Shown: positions 33,672 through 45,411 of the stretch, piece by piece | Layout of the letters: each line of letters opens with the position of its first letter | Position numbering within the stretch: position 1 is the first letter of the stretch | From: Trichomonas vaginalis G3 | Lineage: Eukaryota; Parabasalia; Trichomonadida; Trichomonadidae | Length of the DNA: 64,000 nucleotides | Direction of reading: 5' to 3' | Assembly: GCF_026262505.1 (NCBI RefSeq) | Contig: NC_067205.1 | Span: 1,612,001-1,676,000 of the forward strand | Position numbers and translations under genes: made by a program | Notes under the pieces: model-generated | What the model saw: only the letters and a program-made list of their open reading frames with translations | Told to the model about the DNA's origin: nothing | Database searches by the model: none

Positions 33672-34380
33672 TAATAAGTAAAGTGACTGGAAATTAAAAT
33701 GAAAATCAGTGTACAGTTTTATTTTTTTCTCGCTGTGAAACGTATTCGGTCTTTTTTTTAAAAATTAATTTTTTGTTAGAGATAAGAGCTAAAACCTTGC
33801 AGACAACTCCCCCATGTCTAGCAAATTTAACATTCGTCTCCCATTTTTATATATTTGGTTTAGAATGTTCGAAAATGCGTAATATGGTCATTAATATTAA
33901 TTGAAAAGAACCTTGAATTAATTCAATCTGATCTCACAAAATATTTTAAATTACAAACTTTGTAGTTTGAATAGATAATTAGTAGTAAACTCAAATAACT
34001 AGTTTATTTTTGAATAAAAATTATTTGAATTTTTTCAATTTTGTGAATTTTCCTTCAAAAATCAAGTTTAAATATCTTATTTGCCATATAATTATAAATA
34101 CAATGAAACATATTCGAAATTGAAAAGAATGACTTTTTCTGTTCTTTCAATCATTCAATTTGAATTTTGCAATATTGGATTTCTCATTAAATAGCTATTA
34201 AAAACAACAAGCAATTTAACTTACATTCAAATTTATTTGTGTTATATTCAATCTTCTCAAAACTTATAATTTTCGGCTATAGCATGATTATATGCTATAT
34301 AATATAATAAACCTATAATAGTATCATTCTTTCAATTATTTGAAGAGAAAACTGAAAAAATCTATTTTCGGTCTATAACA

Positions 34381-35051
34381 TTAGTTTGGCCGAATATCTT
34401 CTAATCAAATGCTTTATTCATGATGATTTTAATTCGTTCAGATTAACTCTAAAAAACTTCTAACTAATCAAAAATTTGATTATATTGAAAATAATCTCTA
34501 TCTAATTTATCTTAGATTCATATATAAATCGAAATTTAATAATACGAATTTCATTGAATGCTGCCGCTATCTTTGAAAATTCGAAGCATTTTCATAGACG
34601 TAAAGTCTAAAGTTAGAATTGAATACACTCTAAAAATTTTTCATGTATTATTTATATTACCTTTATGCTATATAGTATAAAATTAGAATAAATTTTAAAG
34701 TGAAAATTTTGTTCGCAATTTTTGTGAATCAATATTTTTACATCTCAACTCTTACGTGGCATTTCATAACTTCTTTTTCATCATGAAAATGCCAATAAAA
34801 TTAACTATCAACAATTACTCTCAAAGGCGCTTTTTAATTTTTTTGAGACTCTCATCGTTGGTTTTGAATTATACTTTTCCCAACTTCTATGATTCTTTGA
34901 AAAATCATTCATCATGCATACAAATATTATACAATCGATAATTTTGATAAATTTGATTTGAAAAGAATTAATGATATTCGTATTATATCGAACATAGTTC
35001 CTGCCTTTTAGTTACATAATCATGATATTAAAGAATTTTTGCTAAACAATA
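34381..35051. other. SUB3 3' flank
   Basis: Inverted match of 14859-15530. No gene seen. The near-identity of this flank with that of SUB1 shows that duplication took the 3' DNA along. Confidence 0.75.
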
Positions 35052-37277
35052 CTAATTATCGATTAATTCAGAATCAATCTCAATTGCTTTATGCCTAGAA
35101 AGTTCAATTGATCTATATATCAGGCCAACAACAAGAATGACTAATCCTATACATATAACAACAATTGTTATGAGCGGAATAATAGTTCCCTCTACTTGAT
35201 ATTTTCCTGGTGTCTCCTTTATGAACATGTATATCTCCATTGGCTTAAACGTTATATTGTGGACGAAACTTGATGATGGAGAAATTTGCATAATAAAACT
35301 TTTGTCTTTTGCGTAATCATTCCAGTAAACTATTCTTCCAAGATTTCGTAACCATTTGCGATCTAATATAATATGACTTCTTGCGTTTATAATTGTCAAT
35401 GCTGCAGAAGTTGAATATCCTTCATCAATCATATAGGTTAGATTGAGCGCATATATTAATTCAATTCTTATATCTTTAGTAGTGATCCATGTTCCATTCT
35501 TTGGCGTAATAATTCCAGGCGAATATGGATTAGAATAATTCAGTTCAATTTTATCCGTAAATAATCCAGTTTCAAAATGCAATGATTCAACAAGCAAGAA
35601 CATCTTCAGTCCATTTGCATACACTGTTGGTATGAAATCGGCTTCGATTTTGGTGTAATTTTCATTGAATCGTGATGTATCGAAGATAACTCTTTTTTCC
35701 CCGTCTTCTGATTCAAGGTATATCATATAGTAGATATTTTTCTGTTCGTCAGGAACTTGGACGTCTATTGAAAACTTTTTACCTGCTTCGAATGGAACCG
35801 GTTCTTGCGCTAAGAATCTTATCTTTGATTCTTGATGCTTCCATGGATTAATACAATCATCTCTCTGCCAAATATCTGATGCCTTCGGAGCCTTTTTTGT
35901 ATAAAATATATTCAAAGTGACATCTTTGATTAAACCTCGAGCCGCATGATCAGACTCCATAAAATACAATGTCCATGGTCCTTTTGGATTTTCGGCAACA
36001 AAATTATTTGTATTGAATTCCATAATTTCAATATTTAATTTTTTATCGCCTTCAGTAAGTATTTTGATTTCGCATCTTGTTCCACTTGGACTAACTAAAT
36101 GAGGGTTGAGCGATCCAAAAGATAATTTAAGAGCAGTTATTTCAATGAAAACAGATAGAGTTGCTGCACCTTCCAAATCATCCATATCAAATGTAATGTT
36201 ATATATACCTTCATCCAAAAGAGTATTGTAATGTACAGTTTTCTTCCATAGATAGAAATCTCCTACAGATTCCCATCTTTTCGCCAAATCTAAGGCTCTT
36301 CCTAAATTCAAGCGTCCGAATCCTGATCTTCTATTATAGTTTAAACCAAATCCATTCTTTCTCCATATCAAACCATCTGGTCGGTTCTTATCTGCAGTCA
36401 TTGCAGTAATGAAGAAGAGATCTGCAAGTTTTAATGTCGGAACCTCAGATAACAGCACTGATAAACCACCTGCAAATATTGCAGCACTTGCATTTGTTGA
36501 AGAAAAATTTGAAATGTATTCAGTATCACTACATGAACCAGCCGCAGGTATTGCTGCATCGTCTGCTACTGGACAGCACATGAATACTCCTACACCTTCA
36601 GCGCCGCGCCATAAAGGTTGACCCCTGTGACTGACTCCTGCGATAGTGAAAATCATCGGCCAGCTTGCTGGTGGCGAAAAGAGGGGATCAGATGCATGAT
36701 TTGTTCCCGCTGGGACAACAATTGGATGAGCCCAATTATCAGCAGGAGGGTTATATAGGCATTCATCTAAAACATGCCTTGAAAATACATCCGGTTGAAT
36801 GTAACGACAAAATCTATCGACACAGTTAGTCATTAGATACTGAACTATAGCAACATCCCATTTGTTACTTCCTTTACAACCTACGTTTAGAAAAGATTCT
36901 TCAAGAGAGCCATTTGTTTGGAATAAATATGAAAATACCGTAGCTTTTTTAGCAATACCTTGCGTAATAGGATTTGTATCATTAACAACATTTCCTGCGG
37001 CTAATTGTAATGATGCCGTTCCAATATTATTGTTTGTGCAATCTGAATTTTCTTGATATGGCAATCCTTCAAATATATCATAAAATTCGCTTTGATCTGT
37101 TCGATTACTATATGATGAATGTGTTAATCTGGCTCCATCGGACATAACCACAATTGTTGTGTTTTTTCCTTGAATTGTGCTGTAACTATCAGTCCAATTT
37201 ATGTCTTCTCCTTTTAGTCCACCGTTAACTCCTTGATTTTGCAACCACCAAGAGTACTGAAGGAGAAGGAGTAGCAT
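35052..37277 (-). CDS. SUB3: kexin-like (S8B) pseudoprotease, type I membrane protein
   Basis: Uninterrupted, 741 residues. Layout as in kexin/proprotein convertases: subtilisin-like domain (about 8-335) opening with WWLQNQGVNGG and DIN, closing with FGRLNLGRALDLAKRW; P domain (about 338-460) with LVSPSGT and GPWTLYF; lumenal region; one membrane span near 698-720; 20-residue tail with IDSELIDN. The catalytic positions look substituted: Asp site VVMS46DG, His site I85GT, Ser site ST-N262, and the oxyanion Asn is AGT192. No propeptide; the leader is only MLLLLLQY. About ten N-glycosylation sequons. Probably a cell-surface or endomembrane protein that binds rather than cuts. The alignment is by eye. 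Confidence 0.8.
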   Translation of the reverse strand: MLLLLLQYSWWLQNQGVNGGLKGEDINWTDSYSTIQGKNTTIVVMSDGARLTHSSYSNRTDQSEFYDIFEGLPYQENSDCTNNNIGTASLQLAAGNVVNDTNPITQGIAKKATVFSYLFQTNGSLEESFLNVGCKGSNKWDVAIVQYLMTNCVDRFCRYIQPDVFSRHVLDECLYNPPADNWAHPIVVPAGTNHASDPLFSPPASWPMIFTIAGVSHRGQPLWRGAEGVGVFMCCPVADDAAIPAAGSCSDTEYISNFSSTNASAAIFAGGLSVLLSEVPTLKLADLFFITAMTADKNRPDGLIWRKNGFGLNYNRRSGFGRLNLGRALDLAKRWESVGDFYLWKKTVHYNTLLDEGIYNITFDMDDLEGAATLSVFIEITALKLSFGSLNPHLVSPSGTRCEIKILTEGDKKLNIEIMEFNTNNFVAENPKGPWTLYFMESDHAARGLIKDVTLNIFYTKKAPKASDIWQRDDCINPWKHQESKIRFLAQEPVPFEAGKKFSIDVQVPDEQKNIYYMIYLESEDGEKRVIFDTSRFNENYTKIEADFIPTVYANGLKMFLLVESLHFETGLFTDKIELNYSNPYSPGIITPKNGTWITTKDIRIELIYALNLTYMIDEGYSTSAALTIINARSHIILDRKWLRNLGRIVYWNDYAKDKSFIMQISPSSSFVHNITFKPMEIYMFIKETPGKYQVEGTIIPLITIVVICIGLVILVVGLIYRSIELSRHKAIEIDSELIDN

Positions 37278-37668
37278 TTTAAGAAAGAATTTATATTTAT
37301 ATTTGTATAGAAAAATGTTTAAAATGAAAATTACTGCATTATTACCATTAATTACAATAAAAGGAAAAATTATGGGAATTTACTTTTCTGAATTGAAACG
37401 CTATTGAAATCAATTTTTCTTACAAATTTATTTATATATACAAATTCTATTATTGATAGTGTTGCAGCCTATTTTACAATTAATTTATTTATGAAAGAAA
37501 ATATAATCAATTGAATTCTATTTGAATTTATATGCAATAAAATATAGACTTCCATTAGGAATTATGCAATATGGCAAGAATTTCATGATAATCATTTTAT
37601 TTTAGCAATATTATTCTTTATTTTGTTTATCAACGATGATTGCTAAATTCTAATAGGTAAACATATGC
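37278..37668. other. SUB3 5' flank
   Basis: Upstream DNA shared with SUB1 and SUB2 (up to the Y insertion point) and with 8080-8342. It contains no gene. Homology ends sharply at CATATGCT, the same word that borders FB1, so this may be an edge of the duplicated block. Confidence 0.7.
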
Positions 37669-37959
37669 TTGGGGTTATTGCTCAAATAAATAATTAGTTT
37701 ATGGGAGGTAAAACAGCAAAAACTGTAAAAATCGGGAATAAAATCTTTATCTATGCCATCAACTCAAAAAATTATATGCATTCTTTGAAATTTTGAGAGA
37801 TTATTACGATCACGAGATCAAAATTATGAAAAAATCTCATTTTCGACTTGAAAAATTAAGCAAGCATGATGATTATTTTTCAAATAATAGAACCGGCACA
37901 ATAATACCTATTAATATAAAGGCATTTTTGATTTTATGAATAAATTTCTCATCAATTTT
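37669..37959. other. Unassigned A/T-rich DNA
   Basis: No open frame or repeat recognised. Confidence 0.5.
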
Positions 37960-38593
37960 AAAGGTGACCAAACTATTTTTTGAAAGTCCGCCATAACTTT
38001 AATGGTACTATTTCAGCGTGTACAATGAATACAAAAATTCTAAGAGTGCCACATAAAATAGTACTTTAGACTTGAGTTAATGCTACCAAGCAAATGTTAA
38101 AAAGATAACTTTAGTGTTTTGATAATCAAAGATTAAAATCATTATTGTCTAAATCAATAATCATAACGACAGAAGTTAATGTTTTTTCATCAGTGCTTTA
38201 AATCCACTTTTAAAAGTATACCTCAAAAATCAAAACATCAAAAAAAATTGGCCGATAGGTTTGGCTTTAATTTTTGTCTGCTTTTATGATTTGATATGGA
38301 TGTTATAATTTTAAAAGTTGAGCCAAATTCACCAATAGATTTTTGAGATTTGCAAATACTCAATAATTTTCAGCGTGTTATCTTTTATTAAAAGAACTAT
38401 TTGGTTTCAGTATCATATAAATTGATATTTACTTTCTATTTGAACCTTCATTTAGCTAATGATTTAATAATACAGATTTCATCTAGTCCTTATAAGAGAA
38501 TTTTGAATTTGTTATAATAAAAAAACAAACAGATATAGCATACACTTCTATAATAAAGATACCTTTTATAGAAATCAGTATGAAATGTGTTTT
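37960..38593 (+). repeat. 634-bp direct repeat, left copy
   Basis: From AAAGGTGACCAAAC to ATGTGTTTT it matches 46786-47419 in the same orientation and at the same length; by eye only one base differs (GCATACAC against GCTTACAC). Flanks on both sides differ, so the edges are sharp. No coding potential. Confidence 0.92.
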
Positions 38594-38788
38594 TTGACAC
38601 GTAAAGCTCTCAATTCATTATAACATGTTTGTCGATTTTTATATATTTTTCGCTTTCATTATCTATGATATTAAAAATTATGTCATCAGAATGTAAAATA
38701 ATTAAACAAATGCCCTGCGGGAAGTATTTTATACTAGAATTTATAAAAAAAATCACTGTACGTTTAGCCTACTGGTTATGTCGTGGGG

Positions 38789-40227
38789 GAGTGGGGGACA
38801 AACTCGCCCATTGTCACTTTTTCATTAACCTTAAACTTGTAATTTTCATTATTTTTAATTAACCTTATTTCTTTCCCAATTCCTGATTTATTTTATTCAC
38901 TTACTATTAAAAGTCACATTTTAATAAAATATAATAATTTATTTATAGCATTTTTTACTATACTGTAATAAAAAATTAATTATAATAAATGAAATGTTTA
39001 TTAAATCAAATGTTTTCTTTGCAATAATATTTTTAATGTTGAGTAAACAATGTTGGGATCAAGTGTATCATTTTTCAGACCTTTCTGAACAGCTTCAAGC
39101 ATACTGATGCATTCGACTTTTTTAAATTGTGTCATTTCTTCGAAATCTCTTGTGACTTTTTTGATAACTTTAACACTTCTCTCTGAATCCAGACCTTTAA
39201 TTTGCAACTTAATCAGGAATGAAGGAACAACACTGGAATATAACTCGATGACAAGTTCATCGAGTCGAAGATTTGGTTGTACACCACTTGTATGTGCCGG
39301 ATACCATTGTGTCAAATTTTTTCTGAAATTAACTTTAAAAGTACTAAGTAAGATCATGAGATATAGCAATATATGTTTAAACCAACTTATATTTTGGTTG
39401 TACACCACTTGTATGTGCCGGATACCATTGTGTCAAATTTTTTCTGAAATTAACTTTAAAAGTACTAAGTAAGATCATGAGATATAGCAATATATGTTTT
39501 AAACCAACTTATATTTTGGTTGTACACCACTTGTATGTGCCGGATACCATTGTGTCAAATTTTTTCTGAAATTAACTTTAAAAGTACTAAGTAAGATCAT
39601 GAGATATAGCAATATATGTTTAAACCAACTTATATTTTGGTTGTACACCACTTGTATGTGCCGGATACCATTGTGTCAAATTTTTTCTGAAATTAACTTT
39701 AAAAGTACTAAGTAAGATCATGAGATATAGCAATATATGTTTAAACCAACTTATATTTTGGTTGTACACCACTTGTATGTGCCGATACCATTGTGTCAAA
39801 TTTTTTCTGAAATTAACTTTAAAAGTACTAAGTAAGATCATGAGATATAGCAATATATGTTTAAACCAACTTATATTTTGGTTGTACACCACTTGTATGT
39901 GCCGGATACCATTGTGTCAAATTTTTTCTGAAATTAACTTTAAAAGTACTAAGTAAGATCATGAGATATAGCAATATATGTTTAAACCAACTTATATTTT
40001 GGTTGTACACCACTTGTATGTGCCGGATACCATTGTGTCAATTTTTTTCTGAAATTAACTTTAAAAGTACTAAGTAAGATCATTTATTTTTGCATAATAT
40101 AATGCCAATATGGTTTCTTTTGATTTTATTTCATTTATAAGCAAATCAGATTTACCCAAAAACTCCACTCCATAAGCGTTCATTTGCTAAATTAAAAAGT
40201 GACAATGGGCTAGTCTGTCCCTTTCTC
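38789..40227. mobile_element. MULE-like element without transposase, 1.44 kb
   Basis: Imperfect inverted ends GAGTGGGGGACAAACTCGCC and GAGAAAGGGACAGACTAGCC (reverse strand) share GGGACA.ACT.GCCCATTGTCACTTTTT. Exact 9-bp direct repeats GTCGTGGGG flank it at 38780-38788 and 40228-40236. A 9-bp duplication is the mark of Mutator-like elements, which are known in trichomonads; other superfamilies with 8-10 bp duplications are possible. No transposase is encoded. Inside are an array of 121-bp units and a 90-codon open stretch (39001-39270, minus) of unknown origin. Confidence 0.78.
39275..40083. repeat. 121-bp tandem array, about 6.7 units
   Basis: GGTTGTACACCACTTGTATG begins at 39275, 39396, 39518, 39639, 39760, 39880 and 40001; spacing 120-122 bp. 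Units are almost identical, so expansion is recent. The minus strand stays open across several units because 120-122 bp steps keep short frames open, giving repetitive frames that are probably not genes. Confidence 0.95.
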
Positions 40228-40236
40228 GTCGTGGGG

Positions 40237-40487
40237 TTCAAAGGCAATATGTTCAAATCAGTAAGCACCCAGTTTTTTTAATTTTTTTAACAAGGTGAAT
40301 ATAACTTTTGATCGAAATCAATGAGTTACATGAATTATCATTTATCTAACTACAATTAAATTGTGAAAATATACTATCCAATAGTTCATAGGGATTTCGT
40401 GTAAAAAAGATTTTGGTGACAAAAACCGTTTTGGGTAGGAACAGATTAAATAGCTATATTAAGAACTTAACATAAAATTGAGTTATG
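40237..40487. other. Unassigned spacer
   Basis: No gene or repeat recognised; contains TTTTGGTGACAAAAACCG, weakly echoed in inverted orientation near 46710. Confidence 0.4.
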
Positions 40488-40532
40488 GTATAACCGCTAA
40501 TATTAAAGTATTTTTTGGGAGACCTAAGTTTG
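40488..40532 (+). repeat. Degenerate inverted repeat, left arm
   Basis: GTATAACCGCTAA followed by spaced matches (TATTTTT, GG, AAG) pairs with the reverse strand of 46225-46268. The pair would bound a 5.8-kb older element into which the pogo-like element later inserted. Weak evidence. Confidence 0.35.
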
Positions 40533-40569
40533 ATTCAGCAATGTTTATTTTTTTTATTTTTTTTAACCA

Positions 40570-41570
40570 ATGGACGGTCTCAATGATTACAAAGAAGTAA
40601 ATGGACCACAAACATATCCTGATGAAACAGAACATTGCGAGATAAGTTTGATAGATTACCGTGATAATCGTGAAATTCAACTAGATTTATCAAATTGTCG
40701 TCAAGAAATAGTCCAAAGTCTACAAGAGGGCTTATATGATAAAGCCTATGATATATTCATGCAACTTGATCCAGAAATTCAAAACACTTTTTATTGTGAA
40801 TTAAAAGAAAACACAGATATCGATAAATAAGCCGAATATCTTATATTTTGTATTCAGTTACATGATTTTTATCTTGAAAGAGATCTTATTCCACTATTTT
40901 TAACAGATAATTGCATTTTATTTACAAACAATCAATTTCTCATGGCATTTTATCGTGTTATTTACAATAACTTTGAAATTTTCAAAAGTTTAACATTGTT
41001 TGATGAATTTTCGCATTTAATTGATCATCTTTTTTCAATATTTTTCTTACGAAGAACTACTTACTAGGGAAAATTATTATTTATTTCTTCCAAGTATGTT
41101 TCAGAGATTTGTTGCAGTTAGATGTACTCAAAGATTGGTTATTAAACTTTCGTGATCTATATTATGAAAATTGTAACATATCTGACAATACATACATGGA
41201 ATATTTCGTTATGAAATGCATTATTTATTCAATCTTGACTAAAAGAGGTATTTATGATATGAATTCAGAAATTTCATATTGGAAAGAAAAATATAATGAG
41301 TATGATGATTTGACATTCGAGTCAAAACAAAACATAGCTTTAATATATTTCCATTTTAAATATATTGGAATATTTGATCAAATAAAAGAAGCAAAAGAAA
41401 AATTATACGATGATTTCGAAGAAATTTTAAATACAGAGCAGTTCATGGAGTATTGGGATCGACTGGCTTTGTTTCAAACTGTTTTATGCGAAGATTCTTC
41501 ACAAGTTAATATCGAAATCGAAAAATTTGAAATTTATTATCTGTTTCAAATTATAAAACCTAAACAATAG
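40570..41570 (+). pseudogene. Broken gene of unknown family
   Basis: Open parts: 40570-40830 (86 residues, MDGLNDYKEV...) and 41109-41570 (153 residues, MLQLDVLKDWLLNF...). The DNA between is also coding-like in other frames, with at least two frameshifts or stops. The products are acidic, helix-rich, with many aromatic residues and no known motif. The helical character recalls ankyrin-linked leader domains that are frequent in trichomonad multigene families, but no ankyrin repeat is seen, so this is only a guess. The gene ends 40 bp before the pogo-like element. Confidence 0.45.
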
Positions 41571-41610
41571 TCAGGTTATTTTTGGTTTTTATGATACTCT
41601 TAATAAAAAG

Positions 41611-41949
41611 GTAATAAAATATACATTTTTAAAGATATTCAAGTTTTTAACAATAAATTGTCTATAATATACATCTGTACAATTATTATATAAATTTCAT
41701 TATATGTGTTTAGTTCTTAGTTGATTTTTTTGGAAATATAAAATATTATTCCGAATAAAAAGTTTGTTTAAAAGCACACAGAACATAGAGTCATTACTTC
41801 ATCATTAGAACTAATAGAAAACGTGAGTAGATTGTCTTCAATATGCTTGTAGAGCTTCAATTGTTTTTGGTAACAAATTCAACATTTTTAGACAAAAGTT
41901 TTGTATATAGTATTTTTACAGTTTCAAAAACAAATGTTTGATAGAATTT
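41611..41949 (+). repeat. pogo-like left terminal inverted repeat
   Basis: Begins GTAATAAAATATACATTTTTAA and ends near TGTTTGATAGAATT; inverted match at 45773-46132. Confidence 0.88.
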
Positions 41950-42077
41950 AACAATTTTAATCCCAATTTTATGTTTTTTAATTATTATTGTGATATCTAA
42001 ATAGTAATGTACATAGATCTAAATATTTATATTCAAATATTCTGTCCTTTATTCAAACTTCCGTCTTTATCAAATTT

Positions 42078-45000
42078 ATGTCCTTTCTTTCAATTTTCTG
42101 TCCTTTCTTTGGAAATAAATTAATGGAGCAGCAGGCTCAACTTTTCCAAATAGATACTTCTTTCTTCCGGCAGATAAATATGCAATTGATTGAACCAAAT
42201 TTTAGCGATATTTCGCACCCACGAATCCCAAGAAAAAATTTAGCTGAATATAAAATCGAACAAGAAACCAAAAAAACAGAAGCACTTACAGAATTTAAAA
42301 ACTTCCTAGCTGAACAACATTTTACTCAAAAAACTGAAACAGGAGGGCATACAAATCGTGAAGATATTCGTAATCATTATGAAGATTATGCTAGCGTGGA
42401 GTATTCTATTGAAGATATAACAAGTGAGCATCTTACTCTTTCATCAGAATGCCTACGAGAATTCAATTCCCGTACATATTTCGTGAAAACAGCATCAAAT
42501 TCTGTTTTACCTATACAGTACAAATTTAAGCAACCAGTCGCTATTGCAACAGAAGAAAATCATGAAGACAACCCCGATCAAAGTTTGACCCAGAATATTC
42601 AGAGTATAAATGAAAATAATACTATTAGTGAAAGTAATCATAATGAATACCAAAATACTAGTTCTAACGAAAATATTCAAAGTGAAAATCAAAATGCCAG
42701 TTCAACTGAAAATCAAAATGATAATAATTTAATTGATCCAAAATCTAATGAAGAGAACGCATCCGTAATACAGAATAATCAAAAATTTTTAGAACTAATA
42801 TATAAACTCCAAAACTTTGAACAATTAAATTATATTCCAAAAGAATTTTCAGTTCCTGAGAACTTTTTAAAACTTGTTGAATTAAAAATGGTTGAATATA
42901 CATCTACAAATGATTATTCTGATATCTGGTGGCTTAATAAGGTCAATTTTAGAGATAATTATAAGAAATATAAAATATTTCAAACGATCAATAACTTATA
43001 TCATTTCAGAAATATATTATACAATAAGAACATTGCAATTCGCAACCATAATTTCAGTTTGTTTCAAATCGTCATGACTTATTTTGTTGTAATGTTTTAT
43101 TTTGCAACAGATGAGCAAGTTTTTGCAACTGGTCTTTTCTTTTCTGGAGTTGCATGTCAGACAATTGCTGATTTCATTAATGAATTTTTTTACAATGGAA
43201 TCACCCCTGCAAACGATAATAAGGTAAGAAGATGCGTGAGAGCTTCTCTCAATGGTGATAGATTTGAATTTGGTAACGAAAACACAAATGACGCAACATT
43301 TTCAGAAGTTGATGAAGTAATTCTTATGAAATTCATCGAGGATTCTGTTGAAAATGATGAAGGATTGACTCTTGCAGATGCAACAAAGCACGCACGTCAA
43401 TTAGTAATTGAGCGAAATAAATTTATGCAGCTTTTCCTATTCCTCCAATTGCTAAAAAAAGAAGAAAAAGTCAAGGAGGAATCAATGATCTATTAGCAGA
43501 TCGCCAATCAGATGATTCAATATCAAAGTTTATCCAGGCAGTATTGCCAAAATATAATTTTAAGTTGAGTACTGCACAATCTATTGAAGAAAATCGAAAA
43601 CATTATTGTACAAGATTAACGCTTGTGCGATGGATGTTACAATTTTGTAATATATTACAGGGGATCGATCCACAAACTTTATGGAATATGGACGAAACTC
43701 ATTTGGCCAAAACTATCGAAAATGACTTACATGTAATATCAAGAGGAGATCATAAGCAGCAGCTGGAAGAGTTAGAAGCTAATAAAGAAACAGTTCTTAA
43801 ATCGCATGTTTCCGTTGTTTGCACATGCAATGCTGCAGGAAAGTCTTTTATGCCAATGTTTATTCGACAAACTCAGAACGGCGATTCAATTCCGGATTAT
43901 ATTGAAGATGTGGTTAGGGGACATGATCTCCTAGCTCAAAACACATCAGGATACATGACAAAAAATTATTCTATGAATGGAGTAAGCATTTCGCGTACTA
44001 TATTAATGAAACATTTGGAGCTCCAAATGAACGTGAATCTCATTATATTCTCCTTGATTCGCATATATCAAGGAGAAATAAAATTGCTCTACAATTATTA
44101 AAGGACAATAACATACATGTTATTACTTTCCCCCTGCACTGTACGCACGTCATGCAGCCATTTGACGTTGTTCTTGCAAACAGCTTCAAGTGCCGAGTTC
44201 GACAATTATATAAAGATTACTCAAAAAATTTTGCTCCCAAAGATTTGAATAAAAGAGAAGAATTTGCAGAACAAGTGATTTATATGGCAGCAATTGATGC
44301 TTATAAACAGTCGTTCAATCAGAAATTTCTACACATCGCTTTTAGCGTAACAGGAATGTGCCCATTTAATTTAAAACAGTTAATGACTAGAGATGGAATC
44401 ACAAAGAACGATATTGACTTTGAAACGGAGATGAGAATTAATTTTCCTAACAGAATTAGAATTACTTCTACTCTTTTAACTGACCAAGCATTTATTGATA
44501 AATTAGATTTCGATGATTTTTCTCAATGTGATGATAAAATGGTTGTATTTAATTATAATGTATCTCGTTACTTTGAATTAATTTCTTCCCAGATTCAAAA
44601 TGAATCTGAACAAATTTCAATGAGTACACAATCAAATGCAAACACATCATCACAACCGCCTGTTACAGTACCTAATAGTAATATACATTCTGAAAGTCAA
44701 AGCAATGGAACTTTTCATCCATGTTATATCTATTCTGAGCAAACATCTGCATTGAATACAATTATATATTTATGCAGATATTGTCCTTATTTATCCAATT
44801 GCTTTGAAAAGAAATCGCTATATGCTTTTGACAAATTCTTCAAAGAATTTGCCAATCTGCTAAAAGTGTCAAATAGAGTTCCTATCAATGTAAGCACAAT
44901 TGAATTTTTGAAATATTTTCCATCAAGTTGCAAATATCCATCCGAATTTTTATATTTTATATTATACAACGCAGCGAAAAATAATTCAATTAAGAATAAC

Positions 45001-45411
45001 GCGTTGAAATCACTTCTAACTGAATTTACATGCTTTGATCCTCAAGACAAAGATGTTTCCCTTCAAATTGAAGCTCAGTTAATTCTACAAGGTTCTGACG
45101 AATTTTTGAAGATGCCAACAATAAAATCGAAGTATCTTATTGTACGATGGATCGATGAGTTTAATCTAGAGATGATTAATAGAATTAAATACTTATCTTC
45201 GAAAAAATATTTGCCATTTGCAATTATTTTCAGAAAACAAGAACCCGACATTTTTTCAATTGCAATAGTCGCAAATCGAAGAGATCAAAACAGATACCTT
45301 TATATTAATGATTCAAGCAATCATTTCACATTTGCAAAAATAGAAGATCTTTTGAATACGGCTGATCAAGAAGGATTTGCAGTATTTAATGTTATATTTC
45401 AAAAAAACTAA
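42078..45411 (+). pseudogene. DDE_1 (pogo/Jerky-like) transposase, possible C-terminal USP-like domain
   Basis: Three open blocks (42078-43496, 43544-44101, 44152-45411) belong to one gene of about 1100 codons. Frameshifts lie near 43440 and 43975. The N-terminal 250 residues are Asn/Gln/Ser-rich and unknown; then a helix-turn-helix-like part (GLTLADATKHARQLV). The DDE core has LWNMDET, then LLDSHISRR and FPLHCTHVMQPFDV in adjacent frames, the classic third-motif region. The last 230 residues (after FHPCYIYSEQTSALNT) resemble a ubiquitin-specific protease fold: a Cys-box-like start without the Cys and an end with YLYINDSSNHFTFAKIEDLL. Confidence 0.78.

Larger units (their letters stand above)
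32009..34380 (-). mobile_element. Transposon Y3 remnant
   Basis: Holds the integrase (minus strand) without its last 50 or so codons, the 5' flank interrupted by a foldback element, a single 121-bp unit near 33715-33800, the unique block and the terminus GTCTATAACA at 34380. The left terminal repeat is missing because Maverick C begins there. Inserted 3' of SUB3 at the same base as Y2 is 3' of SUB1. Confidence 0.78.

Noticed and set aside
39107-39956. Repetitive protein genes in the 121-bp array
   Set aside because: The open frames repeat the DNA unit on both strands, as expected from a stop-poor repeat, and have no start context.
7186-40083. Common origin of the two arrays with 121-bp periods (Y elements and MULE-like element)
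   Set aside because: The unit sequences do not match; the equal length appears to be coincidence.
38750-40275. tRNA gene interrupted by the MULE-like element (A-box-like TAGCCTACTGG, B-box-like GTTCAAATC)
   Set aside because: With the element left out, the arms do not pair as a cloverleaf. At most a remote tRNA-derived relic.
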